64,000 nt of DNA from Astropecten irregularis. Its lineage: Eukaryota > Echinodermata > Asteroidea > Paxillosida > Astropectinidae. Shown here one piece after another: positions 47,701 to 56,700 of this stretch. A program made the position numbers and the translations under genes. Numbering within the stretch: the first letter of the stretch is position 1; every line of letters starts with the position of its first letter. The DNA lies in NCBI GenBank assembly GCA_963971285.1, contig OZ020255.1, positions 11,428,931 to 11,492,930 of the forward strand, read 5' to 3'. The notes beneath the pieces were generated by a model, which did no database searches, was not told the origin of the DNA, and saw nothing but the letters and a program-made list of their open reading frames with translations.

Positions 47701-50700
47701 ACTCAATTTTTCTTATTAAATATAAAGAATTGTTTTGATCTTACCCCGAGATCAAAACTTTTCGGTCTTTGATTTACTAATTTCTGGATAAATACAGCAT
47801 TTCAGGTGGAAATATTATAACGGTAATTTCTACCAGCACCATCTTCATACCTTGAGTGAAAGGGGATAACTAAAACAACTCAAGTGAGGATGTCCTTTAT
47901 GTTTGTTCCAAAAAAAAGAATGATCTTTGGAGAAGACACTAAATCTTGATTTCCTTGAAAACCCAGAATCTGATGAACCAAGATTTCACATGGTGACTGT
48001 TTGCACTGTTTACAAACTTTTGAGTCCATTTTCTGTCTCAAACTCAATACAAATTTTTTGGAGGCATTGCAAATCCGCTCCCTTTAAGGCTACTGCAATA
48101 CTACAATGTCATAAATAATCTGAATTTGTGGGTGGACATCTCTATTTGTCAATATTCATTTGGGGCATTAATTATCTTTACTATCGCCTTGAAAATATAA
48201 CAGCGCAGTGACATTATAACTAATTCAAAGCACAAACATGGCCCGTTGATGTGGACAGGCCCAAATGCACTGAGAGAACTAGACCAAGCGACAGACATGA
48301 CATGAAAATTTGATTGGACATTCCATTTTCTGTAACGAGCTGCAAAAGCAATTAACATAGGAAGCAGCATCATCTCATTATAAAACTGAACAAAACATGT
48401 CTGTATGCAACCTTTAACAGTACATTGACAACTCCCCCTACATTACATGGAAATTTGATCGATTATGCCATTTTCTAGGACCAGCTGCAAAAGCAATTTA
48501 CATAACAAGCAAGATCATTACATTAAACGGAGGTATAATACATGGTTGGTTGCAGAACAGCACTCACACTTAGTCTGATCAATCATGTACAGTATATGAA
48601 ATAATAAACCTGTGAAAATTTGAGCTCAATCGGGCATCTGGGCGAATGAGAAAATAGCGAAAACCCAACTCAATTTTTCTTATAAAACATGAAGAATGGT
48701 TTTGATTTTAATACCTTGAGATCAAAACTGTTTTCGCTCTTTGTTTGACTAAATTCTGGATAAATGCAGCATTTCAGCCAGAAAATATATGTATTTCAAT
48801 GATATGTTTCTAATTCTACCAGCACCATCTTCATATCCTGAAAGTTACACATAAATCTGTGAACATTTCTGTTTGGGTATGTTACCAATCCAGTACTGTA
48901 CATTACATTTAAACTGAGCAAAACATGTTTGCGCCATTTACAACCTCCCCCCCCCCCGCCCATCCCCAATCCGTGGCCTCAGGCGCGGTTCTACGGGGGG
49001 GCTAGGGGGGTTGTTGCCCCCCAAAATTTTTGTCTAGCCCCCCCCAAAAAATGAAAGTGAAAAAAATACTGGATTTTTTCAGTTATAAAGCGCCAATTAC
49101 AAAAAAAACGCGTTGTGTGGCCTATAATGTGCATGTTTTTCGACCCCTAATAAGACATAGCAGAAGCTAGTGTTAGAAGAACCCAAAATATTGGGTCTTC
49201 TAGCCCCCCAAAAAAATAATGGCTCTTCTAGCCCCCCAAAAATTTTGGCTCTCGAACCGCGCCTGCGTGGCCTGTATTCATGCTACATAATGGCCAAGAA
49301 TAATTGGAATACCGTAAGCAAATTTCGAAACAACCAAAATTGTTTGATTCCTCTGTCAACAGTGTATAGGAGGACAAGTGGGCAGCATATTATATATTTA
49401 TGATTAACGAGGGTCAAATAACCACTGTAATAATTAAAATATTCATTGAAAAGTGAGCAAAGAATTTAAATTGACTGGATTAGGAACCAGCCACCCCGGA
49501 AAAAATGGATTAAAATTAATCGGACAGCCAGTTTCCTTTGTGGTTATTTGAAGGTTAAGTCAAATAATTCAAACATATCTCCTTTCCACCTGATCATGTG
49601 ATTAATATGAATGTAGTGGAGAACGGTAAGGACTCAGACTCGGGATGGTAAGGACTTGAAGATGTACGATAAGGCATTGGTCACGAACAGAAAGGACTCA
49701 GACAGTAAGGACCTGGACATGGACGGACGGTAAGGACTCAGACACAGACAGTATTAAGGACTCGGACTCTGACAGTAGGAACCTGGACTTGGAAAGAAAG
49801 AACCCGGACTCAGACATGGACATGGACATGATGGATGGTAAAGGTCTCGGACACAGATGGCAAGGACTCCGACACGGATAGAAAGGACTTGGATTTTGAC
49901 ATGGACTTTGACTTGGACTTGGACTCAGATTTAGACATTGGAAGGAAGGACTCAACTACAGCATAGCAACAGCCTTTACCTTGACTTCCCCAACTTCTAG
50001 CGGAGCACGGTCCCTCTGGTTCTTCTCCCAAGGCTGGGGTGGCTTGAGCTCAACTATGCTCAGGCTGCCATCACTGTTATATTCAGGTACTTCAGGAGAG
50101 AAGAGAAAATGAAAGGGGAATTGGACGGTTGCATTTAAAAAAAGAAACAAACCAGAACAAGAAGTGAAGGTCAGGGCTGCATTTCACATTATGAGGGTTT
50201 TACGAAACGGAGGCTCCGGCTCAGACTCTGGCTCTCTCATCCATTATGAGCTAAAATTATGAATTGTGGATTTTAATTGAAGCTGAAGCTCTGTTTTCCT
50301 TTTCAAATTTGAGAATCTACTTCCGAACCGCAGCAAAAAGCCTCTGTTTTGATACCCGTTATTAAAAAAATTGATTCACAAAATGGAGCCAGAGCCTGAG
50401 CGTCTGTCTTGTAAACACCCAAAGTTAACAAAAGACTCTTGTAAGTTGTCAGGATCATAATAGTGACACCAAACTTTGAGTCAAATCTATGATGAATCGT
50501 GGTACTTGGTGGAACCAACACCAGATATTGAAAGTCAAACCAAATCGTAACCCCTTCCAGCCTTTGTTTTTTCAAAACAGACCAGGGGTTGATTTCACCA
50601 GACTCATGCATCATAACTTACTATCAATCATAGGATTATCATGCATTGCAGCCCTTTGTAGGATATGATGGAATATCCTTTGTACCTCGAGTTACAATGG

Positions 50701-53700
50701 ATCACAGGGCTTCCTGAAATCAACCCCAAGATTATTAGACCCAGAATTTAACTGGCCTGGGGCCATGCGTTCAAGGAGCTTGGCCTAAACATTGTGGGTA
50801 CACAATGATTACATACCGCCAGACAATAGCCCTAAGACTGGTATTAAAGGGTGTCTGCAATGGGTGTTTTTGCTAAATATATTGATGGAATAAAGTCTTC
50901 AAAACGCAGTTGTGTGGCTGTCATAGTTTTAGCCTCCCTTGTGTTGGTGTTAAAATCATTTTATTAACTGGGAGGGGGGAATGTTATGACCTCATCTCAG
51001 GAACCCGGTAGCTGGTTCACAAGCCATTGAGTAATGCTAAGCTGGTTCCCACATCACTGACGGCAATCAAAATCCCGTACTAAGGGGTGGGGGCGTGGAC
51101 ACAAAATGCTAATGGGGTGCGGTTTATTTCAAAAAAAATAATTACCAGATGCGGGGGAAAACAAAAAACTAACTTTAATCAAATTTAATATATTTTTTAA
51201 AAGTTAATCAAATTATTTCGGTGGATTTTATTAAATATCATTGCAGCCACCCTTTAACATCAACTTTATAAAAATTCAGTTTTCAACATAGAGACAGGAC
51301 AATCCTTTTGAGGGATACTACAAATATACAATACCATTAAATCAAAATTGATTAAAGGTAGTATCATACTTCGGTTTTTGTCAAAGAAATACAGATTCGT
51401 GGGCAAAAATATCAAGGAAGATACAGTAAAAGTAATCTGTGAACATTTCAGTCTCATGATACGTTGCCCACTCTTAGAGAAAACAGCCAAAATACGGCCA
51501 CAGTATTTCTTAAGTGTTTCCTCTTTTTTTTTATCTTTTAAAAGATTAAAAAGATTTTCGGTCGTTGTTTTACTAATTTCTGGATAAATACACCATTCTA
51601 CCACCACCATCTTCATACCCTGTAAGTTATACGTAAATCTGTGAACATTTCTGTTTTGGTCTCTTACCAAAGTATGATACTACCTTTAAAGTCACAGAAC
51701 TATGGAAAGCATTTTCCTTTTCAAGAAAAAAAAAAGGGGGACCTGAAAGAACCAGGAACATTTTTTTCCTTGGCCATTTTTTTCTCTCCACTGATTTAAT
51801 ACTTCCTGTTCCTTTTCCATCCTTATTAGTTTTAGTGCTGGGCAAAATCGGGTAATTTCATATCCGGTTTAATACTGATTGCCAAAAAAATCAGGTTAAC
51901 AATTAACCTATGTACAGTATAATCATGTGCGACGTGTGTGACATGTGCGATTTAAGATGGTACACGTCTTCTTTGATGTGATCGTCACTTTCAGAATGCT
52001 TTTTACGATGTTTTGTTTTAGATCAAGCATTTAGATCCAGTACACGTATGCAATGTCTCTTTAAGATTCAGTTTGTGAAAAGGGTTTTTCTAATTGGCAA
52101 AATGGACAAAATAACTGACTGAAATTCCACAGTTTACACTTTTTGGGGTTGTTGAGTATGAGCCAAACGTTGGTCTCTGTTTTGTTTTTTTCCCTTTCAG
52201 TTTTAGTTAACGGTTAGTGAAAATTTGTAACCAGATAATTAAATCCAGGTCGGTTAACCTATATTCGAATAAAAAGCCCAGCACTAATTACTTTGTATCA
52301 AATGCTTGGAGTCAGGAGGGCCTGGTGTTTCCATCCTATTCAGGATCTATAAATTTAATTAGGATTGAAACGTTTCTCTATTAAAAAAAGATCCTGCTGG
52401 GATTGAAATATTGTGCCGTCCTAACTCTAAGCATTTGATATAATTTCAGATCATTATTTTGGGCTGATGAGCAGTTTGCAGCAGTATATTACTTGTACTA
52501 ATTAGTTTATAGGGTACACTCTGAAAGTTTCTAGATTCAACCGCCAATTTGTCAACTTACCAAGCTGCTCTTGACTGAAACTGTCCGGAGGATTGACGTA
52601 TCTCATGGATTTAGCATCCAACTTCCAGCCATGCTTGGTACAGCGCAAAATACTAAAATTGAGAGAAAAAAAAAACTGTTCCACTTTATAATACAAAACA
52701 GAAGGCTATTAATTCCACTTTAACTCTAGCACACCTTGGTACCACAGTTTACCACACATGCATTTTCCTGTGGTAGGTAGGTACATGTAAGTGTAGGGCT
52801 ACTGATTTTCCGTTTCAGAAAAGTGCAAATTCCATTTCCCAAATCCTTGGATTCCGTTTAAGGCTGAAACAATTCGGTTTCAGACTGAACAAATCTGTTT
52901 CGTGCTAAATATCCAGTTCCAAAAAGTTGCACATGTATAACATGCAGTAAATATCTATTTTTGTACGGTTGAACGGGCCAGTGAATTAGTACGAAAATTA
53001 GTTCTTATAGGAATATCAGTCGGCTGCGCGGAGAGTTTGTCGGTGAAAGGTCCAGTGGGTATTTAAGGCAGGGCGGGGCAATAGTCGCCATCTGCATACC
53101 GACAGACAACTACAATCATTATATATTGTTCAGTCAACCATTATATGATTCATTCAACCATTATACTGTAATGTACCGTTCTCTCGTTTCAATACCCAAA
53201 GAGCTCATTGACCAAGACCGTATTGTACATGTACGAGATGTTATTATTATGCAATGCTAAAGCTAAAAGGCTATAAATAGTTGTAGGGTTTTCCAGAGTA
53301 ATTTCTTCTCTCAGGGAGTTTTGATCTCTGGTTTTTCACCCCGCAAGTGTAGGAGATGTATATTAATACGTAAGTTGACGTATGTAATATTATGTTTATG
53401 AATTAATTGAAGCTCAAACATGTATATATACATCGAGTGAAAATAAATTGGGTTCCTGCATGTCTGTCGGTAGGCCCTCCCAAAGTTGTAAGCAGTTTGT
53501 ATGTTGTAAGAACGCATACTTTACTGACTGTGTAGGCATGCACTGGAAAAGTTGCACAGTGAAGACTAACTTTTCAGTTGTCATACTGAGTTTTGTCACA
53601 AAAAAACAGTCAACTTAATAGACCAAACCACGATTCAGTTAGCCAAGGAAATGTATAGCAATCAGATCACATAAATGATGCATTTTGTGAATTTAATTGG

Positions 53701-56700
53701 TGAATTTACCGTTCCGTTGCAAAAAATGGAATTCCGTTTCAAGAAGCAGATTTCGTGAATTCCATCCGTTTTCCGTTTTTGCCGAAAATCAGTGGCCCTA
53801 TATAAGTGTGGTGGTATCCTAAATACCACAATACACCCCAGTGTGGTATGTGTAGATCTCTACAAATATTTTGCCAGAGCAGGTTTCAGCAAGTCAAATT
53901 TAAGATGCCCTTTTTAATGCCACCTTTAGAGGAATTTAAGACCATACAATAAACTTCAACAGCAGCAGGCCACTGTATTTGCAATTCTTTCATGACACAG
54001 TAAAATAAATGTTTACATTTTTAAAAGCTGCAAACCGTTGTGTGAAGCACATTGAAGGTATTATATACTTTTATTTCTAACGTAAGAAGCCATTTTCACA
54101 TGTAGCACAAAGTTACTAAACAATGTCAAATAAAAGATCAGTACTCGATCCTATTTTTAAAGTTAATACAATTATTGGCCTCGGATATAAACAAAAAATT
54201 ACTAGGGGAAACCACTAGGCCTTATATTTTTTAGACCTCTTGCAAAACATTCTTAATAATTTCACTGAAAAATCAAAAGAGGAATTTGTAAAATGTAGAT
54301 GACAGATGACAAAATAACAAAAGTGAATCTTAGCTTACAAGCAAAAATCAAATCTAAAACAGATGAACATGAAACATCCTTGCATAGAGATATTAAACAA
54401 CAAAGGTTTCCGTGCACCGCGGCACACATCCTGGGGATTATTTTATAGTTATGGGGAGTTAGTGAGTTTTTGTTGGACAGTGTATGCAGGTTAATGGGCA
54501 CACATGTATTAGGACACTTTAGAAGGTGTCAGCACCTTATGAGGCTTTAAAGGTAGTATCATACTTTGGTAAGAAACCAAAACAGAAATGTTCACAGATT
54601 TACGTATAACTTACAGGGTATGAAGATGGTGGTGGTAGAAACATACATGTACTGTTTAAATGTTTCCGCCTGAAATGGTGTATTTAACCAGAAATTAGTA
54701 AAACAACAACCGAAAGTCTTTTTGATCTTTTAAAAGATCAAAAATAAAAGAGAAAACACTTTATAAGAAATACTGTGGCCGTTTTTTTGCTGTTTTCTCA
54801 AAAAGTGCGCAAAGTGGGACTGAAACTACCACAGACTACTTCTCCTGTATCTTCCTTGATATTTTTGCCCACGAATCACTTGTTCAACGTATTATTAGCG
54901 CATCACATAAGCACTCGGCTTCGGCATTCAAGCTCTGCCAGGTTCAAATAATTGGTCTCGTATTCAACAGAGTATAAGAAATAAAACCACAAAATCCTTG
55001 GGAAAAACAGGAAAGGAGTGGCACAAAAGTGCTTTAGAAAAGTTGAAAGTGTAGGCAAAATATACACAGCCTAGACGGAACTTGTTTTTCACCTTTTCAT
55101 TACCATTGTTCAACGTATTATTAAATGCAACACACAATCACAAGGTTGCGGCATTCACGCTCTGCCGGATTCAAATGATTGGTCTCATGTATGTATTAAG
55201 TTCAAGAAATAAAGCAAAAGTAAAAAAAAAATATATATTTTAGCGTCCTGCCTTTTCAGTGAAAAAGAAAGTAAAAAAAACTGCCAAGAATAATGCTTTG
55301 AATGGAGTGAATTTCCAAATGTATTATTCAAACATAGGGCTGGATAGCTCAGTTGGTAGAGTTCGAGCCTTCAAGGTCAATGATTCAAATAGTCAATATT
55401 TCCTTGTTCACTTTTTAAAGTATTAAAATTGATCATCATTGAGATATTTTCATCAAGTTTAAGAGTCCTCCATACTGGTATATTCCTTTGAAAATTAACT
55501 CATTTCAAAGCATTATTCTTGGGAGTTTTTTTCAGATTTCTCTGAAAAAGCACCCTCACTTGGCAAGAAAAACACAGCCAATGAATGTCCAGGGGCCGAT
55601 TTCATGGAGCTGCTAAGCACAAAAAATTGCTTAGCCAATAATAAGCCCTTTTCACACTGCAGAGCCAATCCCCCGGGAAATAAATCCCTGTGGAATTTTT
55701 ACCCCATCAACACCCCAGCAACCATTCACACTAGGCTCATGGAAACTCCCGGGCAAACTATTTCACTAGTTGCTTTTCCCCCCCCGGAAAACGTAAATCC
55801 CATGGGAATTTTGGCTTTAACCCTACTCCCGAGCACAGATTTCATTGGTAGTGTGAAAGGTCTGACCAAAATACCCCGGCAACGCCCCACCAATTCCCCG
55901 GGGAATTTGTCTAGTGTGAAAGCCCCTACACAAACCACCATTAAACATTACATTTGATATTCATGGTCAGCGAATAAAAGCCAAAGAACAATCAAAAGTG
56001 ATACATAACACGTGGACATTTGGTTGTTAAAAATGCTGTTTTTATTCAGACAGATATTTTGTGGTTAGCCACATTTTGTGCAAAGCAGGGCCGTGAAATT
56101 GGCCTCTGTTCACCATCTCTCTGAAAATAAACATTTCACCTCATTTAGAATTACATGTCCCACTTTGTGTGACTACGAACACATTTGGGGAGAGAGCTTT
56201 TATGGTGGCTGGTCCCCAACTGTGGAACCAGCTACCTGGCCATATTAGAAGAAAGTAAGGTTTGAAGTTTTGCATGGTGGAGACACTAGAGAGAGTAAGG
56301 CTTGCAGTAACACCATGTATAAAAATCTCTTTTTGAAAGATGTGTGGTCCTGAAAAGGACCGAGTGGATTCTCGACGTTTCGATTAGTGTGCTCTAGTCG
56401 TCCTCAGGAGAAAGTGTGAGGACGACTAGAGCACACTAGTCGAAACGTCGAGAATCTACTCGGTTCGTTTTTCAGGACCACACATCTTTCTAAAAGAGAC
56501 TTATGATACATGGTGTTACCGCAAGCCTTACTCTCTATATTAGAAGTAAACGCAACCTGGAGACGTTTTTATTCAACATGTTCAATTTAGTCGTTTTTAA
56601 TTTAGGAACAGTATACTCTTGATAATGTAGTTTTTACCTTTGTTGTTGTGTTTTTGTTTTTATTCTAATTGTTGTACGCCGCATTGTTGTTTTAATTTTT

